From Marinilabiliaceae bacterium ANBcel2 (GTDB lineage: Bacteria; Bacteroidota; Bacteroidia; Bacteroidales; Marinilabiliaceae), in contig JARULA010000005.1 of the NCBI GenBank assembly GCA_029688995.1, forward strand, positions 62,001 to 126,000: a DNA stretch of 64,000 nt, given 5' to 3'. The translations under genes were made by a program, and so were the position numbers. Below, one piece after another: positions 53,080 to 62,520 of the stretch. A model generated the notes under the pieces. That model did not search any database. It saw only the letters and a program-made list of their open reading frames with translations, and had not been told where the DNA came from. Position 1 is the first letter of the stretch; the number at the start of each line of letters is the position of its first letter.

Positions 53080-53239
53080 ATTAATGTTTTTTTACAAAAA
53101 TAAAAAACCAATAAAAGCAATAAAAGGAATAGAAATCAACACTACATTTAACATATCATACAACCTGTTTAATATACTAGAGTATAGATTTACAAAAAGA
53201 TAAAACCATCATTTTAATAGGTAAGTTTCAATAAATTTA

Positions 53240-53247
53240 TATTTTTG
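53240..53247 (+). promoter_or_regulatory. Probable -7 element of the GHL10-transporter unit
   Basis: TATTTTTG, perfect TAnnTTTG, 48 nt before ATG 53296. It overlaps the in-frame TTG at 53245, ruling that out as a start. No good -33. Confidence 0.55.
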
Positions 53248-53295
53248 TATCATGTATTACAGCTTTGTCTTTTTTTAACTTTTAAAATCACAACT

Positions 53296-54795
53296 ATGAA
53301 AAAACAAAATCTTTTGTTACCATTTATAGCTATTGTTTTGCTATTAACAAGCTATACAGTTGAAGCAAACCCACCCAAACGAGAAATGCGAGCAGTATGG
53401 ATTGCATCAGTAGCAAATATCGACTGGCCAACCTCAAGAGAGTTAAGCGAAAAAGAACAAAAAGAAGAGCTTATCGAACTATTAGATTTGGCTAAGGAGT
53501 ATAATATGAATAGTGTTATACTACAAATAAGACCAACCGCCGATGCTTTTTTCCCTTCAGATTTAGAGCCATGGTCACATTGGCTAACAGGAGAGCAATG
53601 CAAGGGTGTCAATTATGATCCTCTTCAATTTGCAATAGATGAATGTCGTAAACGAGCTCTAGATATTCATGTGTGGTTAAATCCCTATAGAGCTGAAATG
53701 GATACTTCACAAAATGTTCTTTGTGAATCACACCCTGCGGTAACCAATCCCAAAATGTTTGTAACCTACGGCAGTACAAAATATTTTAATCCCGGATTAC
53801 CAGAAACAAGAGATCATGTTGCAAACGTGGTTGCAGACCTTACACGCAGATACGATATTGATGCAATACATTTTGACGACTATTTTTATCCATATCCCAT
53901 AGCAGGCGAAGAGTTCCCCGACAGTACAGCCTTTAAAAAATATCCCAGAGGCTTTTCATCAAAAGAAAAAGATGACTGGAGAAGAGACAATGTAAATCTT
54001 ATAATCAAACAGCTACAAGACACCATCAAATCAATTAAACCACATGTTGAGTTTGGCATCTCTCCTTTTGGTGTATGGCGAAATATTGAAGATGATCCCT
54101 CAGGATCATTAACCACAGCGGGCGTAACCAATTATGATGACTTGTATGCAGATATTCTTAAATGGCAAAAAAAAGGGTGGATCGATTATGTTACACCACA
54201 GCTATACTGGCATATTGGCATGGAGGCCGCTGACTATGAAATACTCATAGATTGGTGGAGTAGAAACACATATGGCTGTCATTTATACATAGGTCAGGGA
54301 CTCTATCGTATAAACAGAGATTCAGATGTTAGATCATGGAGATCATCAAGAGAAATACGTCGTCAAATGAATTTAAACAGAGAGTATCCAAATGTTGATG
54401 GAAGTATGTATTTTAGTGCCCGATCTTTAAGAGAAAATCCTCGCAGGTTAAAACAGAGATTAGTGAATAATCATTATGAATATCTTGCTCTGCCTCCGGT
54501 AAATAACAGAGTTGAACAAATTCAAACAGAACCGCCGGCCAATGCAACAATGAAATGGGATGATGATGAAATTCACTTTCACTGGGATGCTGCAGAAAAT
54601 AATAAAGCATTCATCATATACAAATTTAGAAAAGGACGGGCATCAAATTATGAAAACCCCGAAAACATAATAAAAATAACGGGAGAAACTCATGCTACAA
54701 TAGAGAACCGATTTAGAACAAGGCCAGGCAGATATTTTTATATGATATCAGCTATTAGTCCGACAAACCAGGAGTCGGTACCGGTACATTTTTAA
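53296..54795 (+). CDS. GHL10/DUF187 glycosidase (DigH-like)
   Basis: Exported glycosyl-hydrolase-like family 10 protein. Its E. coli relative DigH (YddW) cleaves denuded peptidoglycan strands. Seen from ATG 53296: signal peptide ending YTVEAN, then EMRAVWIASVANIDWPTSRE, VILQIRPTADAFFPSDLEPW, ALDIHVWLNPYRAEM, the acidic motif HFDDYFYPYPIAGEEFPDS, and DYVTPQLYWHIG in the barrel; the last 90 residues form a fibronectin III-like domain. Total about 499 residues. It leads a plus-strand unit with a sodium:solute symporter (24 nt on) and a NagX-like membrane protein. Confidence 0.88.
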   Translation: MKKQNLLLPFIAIVLLLTSYTVEANPPKREMRAVWIASVANIDWPTSRELSEKEQKEELIELLDLAKEYNMNSVILQIRPTADAFFPSDLEPWSHWLTGEQCKGVNYDPLQFAIDECRKRALDIHVWLNPYRAEMDTSQNVLCESHPAVTNPKMFVTYGSTKYFNPGLPETRDHVANVVADLTRRYDIDAIHFDDYFYPYPIAGEEFPDSTAFKKYPRGFSSKEKDDWRRDNVNLIIKQLQDTIKSIKPHVEFGISPFGVWRNIEDDPSGSLTTAGVTNYDDLYADILKWQKKGWIDYVTPQLYWHIGMEAADYEILIDWWSRNTYGCHLYIGQGLYRINRDSDVRSWRSSREIRRQMNLNREYPNVDGSMYFSARSLRENPRRLKQRLVNNHYEYLALPPVNNRVEQIQTEPPANATMKWDDDEIHFHWDAAENNKAFIIYKFRKGRASNYENPENIIKITGETHATIENRFRTRPGRYFYMISAISPTNQESVPVHF

Positions 54796-54819
54796 TATAT
54801 TAAATAGCTTAAACCAATT

Positions 54820-56262
54820 ATGAGTAACACTCTTGTACTTACAGTAATTATAAGTTTTTTTGGACTACTCTTTTTAATCTCATGGCTAACATCGCGAAAT
54901 ACCGATAGTGAAACTTTTTTTACAGGTAACCGAAAGTCACCCTGGTACCTGGTAGCATTCGGAATGATTGGCGCAACCATATCAGGAGTGACGTTTATTT
55001 CGGTTCCGGGTGAGGTAGGAACTACGGCATGGAACTACTTTCAGTTTATATTGGGGAATTTTGTGGGTTACTGGATTATTGCTCTGGTACTACTCCCTTT
55101 ATACTATAGAATGAACCTGGTATCTATATATGAATATCTGGATAACCGCTTTGGATTTAGATCATACAAAACCGGATCGTTTTTCTTTTTAGTATCACAA
55201 ACTATTGGAGCTTCATTTCGTCTATTTCTTATAGCAGGGGTATTACAACTTGCATTTTTTGACGCTCTCGGAATTCCATTTTGGATGACAGTATTTGGAA
55301 CCATACTACTTATATGGTTATACACTTATAAAGCCGGTATAAAAACGGTGGTATGGACAGACACTTTACAAACTCTTTTTATCTTACTATCGGTTGGAAT
55401 AACCATCGTAGTAATATTAAAGGATTTAAACATGAGTGTGACAGAAATGGCAGCAGCTGTATATAAACATCCGCACAGCTCAATATTTGAATGGGAATGG
55501 AGATCAGGAACAAATTTTTTCAAACAATTTATTGCAGGAATAGGTATAACAATAGTAATGACAGGTTTAGACCAAAATATGATGCAAAAAAATCTTACCT
55601 GCAAAAATATAAATGAAGCACAAAAAAATCTTTTTTGGTTTAGCGGTGCATTTGTTATCGCAAACATGCTGTTTTTAACACTGGGAGTAATGTTATATTA
55701 CTATGCAGAAACCATGGGTATCGCTGTTCCTGCAAGAACCGATGACTTTTTTCCCGAACTGGCTATAAACCATTTTGGCATTATTACCGGAATCTTCTTT
55801 TTATTAGGAATTTCAGCTGCAGCCTATTCAAGCGCTGACTCAGCATTAACAGCACTTACAACTTCATTTTGTATAGATTTTTTAAACATCGACCCTAAAT
55901 CCAAATCGGCAAAAAAGAGGCGAATGCTTGTTCACATATCCTTTTCATTAATAATGTTTATTGTAATAGTACTTTTTAGAATTATTAATGATGAAAGTGT
56001 TGTAACATCAGTGTTTAGAGCTGCCGGCTATACTTACGGTCCGTTACTCGGACTGTTTACTTTTGGTATTTTAACCAAAAGAATGGTTTACGATAAGTGG
56101 GTTCCCTATATAGCTGTTGCCTCACCAATACTATGTTATATTATTGATTCCAATAGTGAAAAATGGCTTGGAGGGTACCAGTTTGGTTTTGAGCTTCTCT
56201 TATTAAATGGATTAATTGTCTTTACAGGTTTAATGTTAATAACTAAAAGAAAAAAATATTAA
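54820..56262 (+). CDS. Sodium:solute symporter
   Basis: Twelve-to-thirteen-helix inner-membrane transporter of the SSS family. Seen: LTSRNTDSETFFTGNRKSPW, FGMIGATISGVTFISVPGEV (TM2 region), YEYLDNRFGFRSYKTGSFFF and GISAAAYSSADSALTALTTS, the conserved sodium-site serines and threonines. 480 residues. Flanked by GHL10 and NagX-like genes, the likely cargo is an amino sugar or muropeptide-derived sugar such as MurNAc or GlcNAc; this is inferred from context only. Confidence 0.9.
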   Translation: MSNTLVLTVIISFFGLLFLISWLTSRNTDSETFFTGNRKSPWYLVAFGMIGATISGVTFISVPGEVGTTAWNYFQFILGNFVGYWIIALVLLPLYYRMNLVSIYEYLDNRFGFRSYKTGSFFFLVSQTIGASFRLFLIAGVLQLAFFDALGIPFWMTVFGTILLIWLYTYKAGIKTVVWTDTLQTLFILLSVGITIVVILKDLNMSVTEMAAAVYKHPHSSIFEWEWRSGTNFFKQFIAGIGITIVMTGLDQNMMQKNLTCKNINEAQKNLFWFSGAFVIANMLFLTLGVMLYYYAETMGIAVPARTDDFFPELAINHFGIITGIFFLLGISAAAYSSADSALTALTTSFCIDFLNIDPKSKSAKKRRMLVHISFSLIMFIVIVLFRIINDESVVTSVFRAAGYTYGPLLGLFTFGILTKRMVYDKWVPYIAVASPILCYIIDSNSEKWLGGYQFGFELLLLNGLIVFTGLMLITKRKKY

Positions 56263-56264
56263 TT

Positions 56265-57374
56265 ATGGCAAAATCAGGCAGATATCTAGCTTTAGACGTT
56301 CTACGAGGTATAACAATTGCTTTTATGATAATAGTAAATACCCCGGGAAGCTGGCAATATATTTATGCACCGCTAAGACATGCCTCATGGCATGGATGCA
56401 CACCTACCGATTTGGTATTTCCTTTTTTCCTTTTCGTTGTAGGAGTTTCTATGTTCTTTTCATTTTCAAAATACAAAAACTCATTCTCAAAAGAGTCTCT
56501 GCTAAAAGTAGGTAAACGTACACTACTTATTTTTGCAATCGGTTTTTTTATAAACTCATACCCTCAATGGATGACCGACTATTCACAGGTAAGAATAATG
56601 GGGGTATTACAAAGAATCGCTCTGGCTTATGGGATTTCAGCACTCATTGTTTTAGGAGTAAAACATAAATGGTTACCGGGAATTAGTGGAGCAATACTTC
56701 TATTTTACTGGGGCATACTCTACTTTTTTGGAGGAGCCGACCCTTATAGTCTTGAAGGCAATATTACATCAGCCTTTGATAGCGCTATTTTAGGAGAGCA
56801 ACATCTATACGGAGGATTTGGCAAGCCATTTGACCCTGAAGGAGTATTAAGCACAATCCCTTCGGTTGTAACTGTTTTACTTGGATACCTGGCAGGCAAA
56901 ATGATTAAAGAGACAAACAGAGACAGGGTTCCTATGAAGCTTCTTTTATATGGTGCTGTTTTCACTGCAGCAGGATATATTTGGGGTTTAGTATTTCCAA
57001 TAAACAAAGCATTATGGACAAGCTCTTATGTTTTATATACAGGCGGTTTGGCAGCTATCTTATTTGCAATATTGATATTTATTATCGACTTAAAAGGATA
57101 TAAAAAATGGAGTTCATTTTTTGTTGTATTTGGAATGAACCCTCTCTTTATTTTTGCACTCTCAGGAGTTTGGGCTAAAACATTAAGATTGCTTATTAAA
57201 ATTCCCGATAGTAAAGGCGATTTGATCTCAGCAGATACATGGCTTTATGAAACTATTTTTGTTCCATTAGCCGGCAATATGAACGGTTCACTACTCTATG
57301 CAATTACTCATATAATATTCTTTTGGCTTATAGGCTATATACTTTACAAAAAAAGAATTTTTATAAAGGTTTAA
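56265..57374 (+). CDS. NagX/HGSNAT-like membrane acyltransferase (COG4299, DUF5009 type)
   Basis: Polytopic inner-membrane protein with about ten helices related to lysosomal heparan-alpha-glucosaminide acetyltransferase. Seen: RYLALDVLRGITIAFMIIVN, HASWHGCTPTDLVFPFFLFV (active-site histidine of the family) and GVSMFFSFSKY. Bacterial relatives (NagX) are found with chitin or GlcNAc utilization genes. 369 residues; 2 nt after the symporter, hence cotranscribed. It may N-acetylate an amino sugar on entry, or transport it; experimentally unsettled. Confidence 0.87.
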   Translation: MAKSGRYLALDVLRGITIAFMIIVNTPGSWQYIYAPLRHASWHGCTPTDLVFPFFLFVVGVSMFFSFSKYKNSFSKESLLKVGKRTLLIFAIGFFINSYPQWMTDYSQVRIMGVLQRIALAYGISALIVLGVKHKWLPGISGAILLFYWGILYFFGGADPYSLEGNITSAFDSAILGEQHLYGGFGKPFDPEGVLSTIPSVVTVLLGYLAGKMIKETNRDRVPMKLLLYGAVFTAAGYIWGLVFPINKALWTSSYVLYTGGLAAILFAILIFIIDLKGYKKWSSFFVVFGMNPLFIFALSGVWAKTLRLLIKIPDSKGDLISADTWLYETIFVPLAGNMNGSLLYAITHIIFFWLIGYILYKKRIFIKV

Positions 57375-57400
57375 ATTATTAACAGTAGAAAATATCATTA

Positions 57401-57436
57401 AAAAACGGGGATCTAAAAAATCAGATCCCCGTTTTT
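57401..57436. terminator. Bidirectional terminator
   Basis: AAAAACGGGGATCT pairs with AGATCCCCGTTTTT, 8-nt loop, T-run on both strands, between convergent NagX-like and dehydrogenase genes. Confidence 0.93.
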
Positions 57437-57476
57437 ACATAAACTATTTAACACTACATAAGCCTATATATACTAA

Positions 57477-60311
57477 TTAATTTTTAGGAGTAGTAACCTC
57501 ATCAACTAAATAGATTACCGATTTATACTCTAAACCACTTTGATTTGACAGACCAATTTCGCAAGTACGGCTAGTACTATACCCCTCCTGAGCACCAGCA
57601 ACACAAACCTGTTCTTTTAAAGTGGCTAATGCCGACCTATTCAGTTCAGGGTGGGTAAACCCTCTATCTCCCGCCCAACCACAACACTCAATATTATCGG
57701 GAACAAAAACAGAATTTGCACACATTTTTATAAGCTCAAAAAGATCTTCTTTCTGATCCATTTTTGTATTACTACAGGTACTATGAATAGCAACAGTTCG
57801 CTTAACAGGAGAAAAATTTAAACGTGGCTTTAATTTTTTCAAAATAAAAGAGACAGGGTCAAATAAATCAAGTTTATCCGAAAGAGTGCTCTTCATATAA
57901 AGTAAGCACGGACTCATATCACAATAAACAGGAATACGACCATTGTCAGAAGCTTTTAAGAGTGCCTCCTCTAACTTTTGAGAAGCCTTTTCTCCCTGTT
58001 TTTTAAAACCCTTACTGTTAAAGGCCATACCACAACACAACTTCTCCACCTTTTCAGGGAAAACAACATTATACCCACCCTTTTCAAGCAGTTTTACACT
58101 TACATCAACCAGTCCTATCTTCTCTTTATAACTTCTAGAATTTCCCATAGATCTATTTAAACAAGATGGAAAATATACCACACTGTTTTGAGTAGCCAAA
58201 TCACTTTTAGTATTATTTCTATAAGAATATGGAGAAGCAGCCACAGGCATATTTGAATTCCAGGCTGGAATTAAACCCAAAAAAGAGTATCTCAAACCCG
58301 ACATTAACCTATTCATCACTTTTGTTCCAAAAAAGGAGTGCATTTTATCAAGAATGGTTAATGTTAAACGTAATGCTGAAAGAGTTTTATCCTTATTTTC
58401 TTCTAAAATACCTGCAACAGTCCGCGACAATGATGAAGTACTATTAATCCTCATCTCTTTTATTAATTCTCCTGTATCAATCTCAACAGGACAGGCAAGT
58501 GCACATAATCCATCGGTAGCACAGGTTTTATCACCATTATAACCAAACTCTTTTTGCAGATACCTAACTAAAGAGTTATCATTAACTCTTTTTAAACGCT
58601 CAATTTCTCGATAAACGGTTATTCGCTGACGAGGAGTTAATGTTAAATTTTTTGATGGACAGTTAATTTCACAAAAACCACATTCTATACATTTATCTAT
58701 AAGTTCATGAACTGGTGGAACAGGCTTAAAATTTTTAAGATGAATGTTAAAGTCATCATTAATTAAAACTCCACAATTCATAATATTTTGAGGATCAAAA
58801 AGGGACTTAATTAACTTCATTATATCATAAAGCTCTCCTCCCCACTCTTTTTCAATAAAAGGAGCCATATTTCGCCCGGTACCATGCTCTGCTTTTAAAC
58901 TGCCATTATATTTATCAATGGTCAGTATAGCTAACTGATCCATGAATCGTCCATAATGAGCTATTCCCTCTTCACTGTTAAAATCGGGCATTACAACAAA
59001 ATGGATATTACCATCCAGCAAGTGTCCCCATATAACAGAGCCATCATATCCAAAGTCATTAATCAATTGCTTTAAATCAATTAAAGCATCTCCTAAAACT
59101 TCGGCTCTAAAAGCCAGATCCTCAATTATACAAGTAGTACCAACAGGTCGTGGCGCAGCAGCAGAAGTAAACAACCCCTTTCGAATTTGCCATAATCTAT
59201 TATACTCCTTTTCATTAGTTGTAAATTTTACAGGATATACAGTTTTAAAGCCCTTAAGAGAATCCTCTATATCACTAATTTGAACAGTCAACTCATCAGT
59301 AGTGTAGGCAGCTGTATCAATTAACAAAGCCACAACCTCATCGTCTAGATCTTTTATAACTTCACTCATACCAGAACGCGACTCCACCGATCTTAAGGCA
59401 TTACGATCCATTAACTCTGCAGCACTTACTCTACATTTACGCAAATAAGGTATTGCATCACAAGCCTGCTTAACATCAGTAAAAAAAATAAGTGATGTAG
59501 CCTTTATTCCGGGATCTTCAACAGTCTTAAAAGTTACATTTGAGATAAAACCTAAAGTACCTTCTGAACCAATCATTAAATGAGAAATAATATCAATAGG
59601 GTCATCAAAATCAATAAGTGAATTTAAACCATACCCACATGTATTTTTAAGTTCATACTTTTGCTTAATCTTGTCTCGTAATTTAGGTGAGTTTTTAACA
59701 GATTGTGATAATGCTTTTAACAACCTTAAAAGATAATGTTTCTGATTTCTATAATTAGCAACTGACTCTTCACAGCCGGTATCAAGAATTGACCCATCTG
59801 CAAACAATATTCGCATACTTTTTATAGTATTATAACTATTATAACGAATCCCATAACTGGCTCCGCTCGAATTATTTGAAACAATTCCCCCTATCTTTGC
59901 AGAGTTGATGGAAGCCGGACTTGGCCCGAGCTTCCTGCCATACTTACTTAATTTGTTATTTGCAAAACTTCCGGTAACTCCACAATCAAAAGATGCTAAC
60001 TCACCATTATTAAAAATATTATATGATGAAAACTGCTCTCCTATTTCAACAAGGATAGAATTGGTAACAGTTTGGCCGCTAAGACTGGTACCGGCAGCTT
60101 TAAAAGTAACAGAAACACCATATCGATTACATATACTAATAACCTTTTCAACCTCATCTTCACTCTGAACACGAACTACCACTTTAGGAATTAATCGATA
60201 AAAACCAGCATCGGTACCCTTAGCAAGAGTATATAAAGGGTCTGTAAAAATCCTTTTTTTATCAATCACCTTTTCTAATAACTCAGCAATCTTTTTATAA
60301 CTAATCATCAC
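57477..60311 (-). CDS. FAD/Fe-S D-lactate dehydrogenase-type protein (GlcD-GlcF fusion)
   Basis: Membrane-associated oxidase of D-2-hydroxyacids to 2-oxoacids, quinone-linked. Seen: FAD_binding_4 domain (VVRVQSEDEVEKVISICNRY, SVTFKAAGTSLSGQT and GIVSNNSSGASYGIRYNS); FAD-oxidase C domain with LWQIRKGLF and AEHGTGRNMAPFIEKEWG; a 4Fe-4S pair with CIECGFCEINCPSKN and CATDGLCALACPVEI; and two CCG modules (KLCCGMAFNSKG, IECCGWAGDRGF). 944 residues, the size of Shewanella Dld-II-like enzymes. It overlaps the GH20 gene by 11 nt (ATG 60311 or 60308), so it is in the same transcript. Context suggests oxidation of D-lactate freed from MurNAc. Confidence 0.88.
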   Translation of the reverse strand: MMISYKKIAELLEKVIDKKRIFTDPLYTLAKGTDAGFYRLIPKVVVRVQSEDEVEKVISICNRYGVSVTFKAAGTSLSGQTVTNSILVEIGEQFSSYNIFNNGELASFDCGVTGSFANNKLSKYGRKLGPSPASINSAKIGGIVSNNSSGASYGIRYNSYNTIKSMRILFADGSILDTGCEESVANYRNQKHYLLRLLKALSQSVKNSPKLRDKIKQKYELKNTCGYGLNSLIDFDDPIDIISHLMIGSEGTLGFISNVTFKTVEDPGIKATSLIFFTDVKQACDAIPYLRKCRVSAAELMDRNALRSVESRSGMSEVIKDLDDEVVALLIDTAAYTTDELTVQISDIEDSLKGFKTVYPVKFTTNEKEYNRLWQIRKGLFTSAAAPRPVGTTCIIEDLAFRAEVLGDALIDLKQLINDFGYDGSVIWGHLLDGNIHFVVMPDFNSEEGIAHYGRFMDQLAILTIDKYNGSLKAEHGTGRNMAPFIEKEWGGELYDIMKLIKSLFDPQNIMNCGVLINDDFNIHLKNFKPVPPVHELIDKCIECGFCEINCPSKNLTLTPRQRITVYREIERLKRVNDNSLVRYLQKEFGYNGDKTCATDGLCALACPVEIDTGELIKEMRINSTSSLSRTVAGILEENKDKTLSALRLTLTILDKMHSFFGTKVMNRLMSGLRYSFLGLIPAWNSNMPVAASPYSYRNNTKSDLATQNSVVYFPSCLNRSMGNSRSYKEKIGLVDVSVKLLEKGGYNVVFPEKVEKLCCGMAFNSKGFKKQGEKASQKLEEALLKASDNGRIPVYCDMSPCLLYMKSTLSDKLDLFDPVSFILKKLKPRLNFSPVKRTVAIHSTCSNTKMDQKEDLFELIKMCANSVFVPDNIECCGWAGDRGFTHPELNRSALATLKEQVCVAGAQEGYSTSRTCEIGLSNQSGLEYKSVIYLVDEVTTPKN

Positions 60312-62478
60312 TATTTAATTGCCATTTAGCAGAATTATACAACAAAATATCCCCGAATGTATCAACTCCCCAGCGACCCTGCATTTCAATACCCAATTTA
60401 ATTTTATCCCCTTTAGAGAAATTCTCAAGTGCTAAAGAGTAAATATTGTTAGAGGTGCGTCCGGCAGCCATTACACCATCATGAATATCCTCATCTACCA
60501 AATCACCATTAACATATAACGACACCTTTCTTACCAACAAACCATTACGACCCGATCTTAACCTAAACATTACATTATAATCACCCGCCATATCAATAAA
60601 ATCTGAAATATCGTAAACAACCTCTTCATAGTTTAAAGGAGTAGTTTCAGGGTTCCATTCAGCAACTGGATATGGAAAAGCAGGCATAGTAATACTTCCT
60701 TGCGAGCGATAAAATGTTCTAAACCTGAAACTATCAGCTCTATCAGTTTTTATGGGCTTATTTAATACAGGAGATTCAAAAGTTGGAGTATTTCCACTCT
60801 CATCATAACGTATAACTTTTTCTCCAAAAGGTTGTACTGCTTTTATATACCCGTCACTGTAGATAACATCAGGCGGAGGTAAGCGAAAAGAGATACCCAT
60901 ATTGTACAAACGCTCTAAATGGTTAAAGGTCAATCTTTCATAAAATTCATCCCAGTCACGCATATCCTGTGGAGTCCAGGCTAATTCAGCCAAAGCGGAT
61001 AATCGAGGATAGGTTTGATACTCGGCTATTCCATCCGGACTGTCAAGATATTCACTCCATAATGCTGCCTGTACCCCCATAATATTATCTATTTCAAACC
61101 GGGTTAACTCTTCTTCAGGCATATGAGGATCAAATTGGTATACTCGCTCTAAAGGTACTTTTCCTGCCCAGGAGTGGCCCTGTTCATCGGGAGATTGTGC
61201 CATATCAAAATAGAGATACTGTGCCGGAGCCATAATCACATCATACCCTTCTTTAACTCCCCTTACTCCATAATCACTTCCCTGCCAGGCAATTACCGCC
61301 GTATTTTCTCCAAGATCACCTCCATCCATAATTTCATTCCAACCTATCATCTTTTTATCCATACCTTCAACAATCGCTTCAACACGACGCACAAACCAAC
61401 TTTGAAGCTCTTTAACATCATCGAAGCCCTCCTGTTCCATTAATTTAGCGCAACGCTCACAACTCTCCCATATCTGCATATTTACCTCATCACCTCCAAT
61501 GTGGATATACTCAAAAGGAAAAAGGTCTGCAGTCTCCTGCAAAATATCTGTAATCATATTAAAATTCTCTTCCCTGCCGGCACACCATACATTTTGAGGT
61601 ATTCCCTGCACACTGGTTGAAGTATCATTTGATAAGCATAAAACCTCAGGATATGTAACTGTAACGGCACGACTATGCCCAGGCATATCAATTTCGGGCA
61701 ATATTGAAACATTTCGCTTTTTAGCATATTCAACAATTTCCCTTATCTCTTGCTGAGTGTAATACCCTCCATAACGCTCATCTCCCGAACCATAAGCCGG
61801 TGGTAACACCTCATTTTCACCTCTCCATGCCCCCTTTTCTGTTAATAAAGGATATTTCTCTATCTCAATTCTCCATCCTTCATCATCAGTTAAATGCCAA
61901 TGAAAAATATTGATCTTATGAGCAGACAGCCAATCAATATATTTTTTTATAAAATCAACATCAAAGAATTGCCGCGAAACATCAAGCATCATCCCCCTCC
62001 AGGCAAAACGAGGATAATCCCTTATAAAAAGCTGCGTAACTTCATATTCACTCTTAAAAGATTCAGAACTATAAACCTCGGCAGGCAAAAGCTGCAAAAA
62101 TGATTGAGTAGCATAAAAAAGAGCACTCTCATTATAAACTGTAAAAACAATATTATCACTACATATGTCAATTTCATACCCCTCATCTCCAAGGTCTTCA
62201 CGCTGATTATCTAAATTTAAAATAATAGCATTGTCTTGTAATTGATAAATCCTTTCAACAGGTAATCCGGTTGTTTTACTAATTAATTTCTGAATAAACA
62301 GAGCCGACTCCTCAAGCTCATTCTCAACATAAATTCCGGTCTCACTATTAACCACTATGACACCCTCTTTTACCTGAGAATAAACAGGTTTTGGAACTAT
62401 TCCAACTCCCGATAAATCAAAACTTAAAAAAAACAGTAGTACCGAAACAAATAAAACCTTTAACACTTTACATCCCAT
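60301..62478 (-). CDS. GH20 beta-N-acetylhexosaminidase
   Basis: Exported exo-hexosaminidase. Seen: signal peptide LFVSVLLFFLSFDLSGVG, GH20b domain (about 22-145) with LPAEVYSSESFKSEYEV, catalytic barrel starting YPRFAWRGMMLDVSRQFFDV, HWHLTDDEGWRIEI, the substrate-assisting Asp-Glu pair in YIHIGGDEVNMQIW, and LEYQTYPRLSALAEL-type end (here AEYQTYPRLSALAELAWTP). The last 140 residues are a chitobiase-like beta-domain. 725 residues. Located 42 nt after the GH3-serine hydrolase gene. Confidence 0.95.
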   Translation of the reverse strand: MGCKVLKVLFVSVLLFFLSFDLSGVGIVPKPVYSQVKEGVIVVNSETGIYVENELEESALFIQKLISKTTGLPVERIYQLQDNAIILNLDNQREDLGDEGYEIDICSDNIVFTVYNESALFYATQSFLQLLPAEVYSSESFKSEYEVTQLFIRDYPRFAWRGMMLDVSRQFFDVDFIKKYIDWLSAHKINIFHWHLTDDEGWRIEIEKYPLLTEKGAWRGENEVLPPAYGSGDERYGGYYTQQEIREIVEYAKKRNVSILPEIDMPGHSRAVTVTYPEVLCLSNDTSTSVQGIPQNVWCAGREENFNMITDILQETADLFPFEYIHIGGDEVNMQIWESCERCAKLMEQEGFDDVKELQSWFVRRVEAIVEGMDKKMIGWNEIMDGGDLGENTAVIAWQGSDYGVRGVKEGYDVIMAPAQYLYFDMAQSPDEQGHSWAGKVPLERVYQFDPHMPEEELTRFEIDNIMGVQAALWSEYLDSPDGIAEYQTYPRLSALAELAWTPQDMRDWDEFYERLTFNHLERLYNMGISFRLPPPDVIYSDGYIKAVQPFGEKVIRYDESGNTPTFESPVLNKPIKTDRADSFRFRTFYRSQGSITMPAFPYPVAEWNPETTPLNYEEVVYDISDFIDMAGDYNVMFRLRSGRNGLLVRKVSLYVNGDLVDEDIHDGVMAAGRTSNNIYSLALENFSKGDKIKLGIEMQGRWGVDTFGDILLYNSAKWQLNSDD

Positions 62479-62520
62479 AATAATATATCTCTTTTATCAT
62501 AATAAACATAAAATAACCAC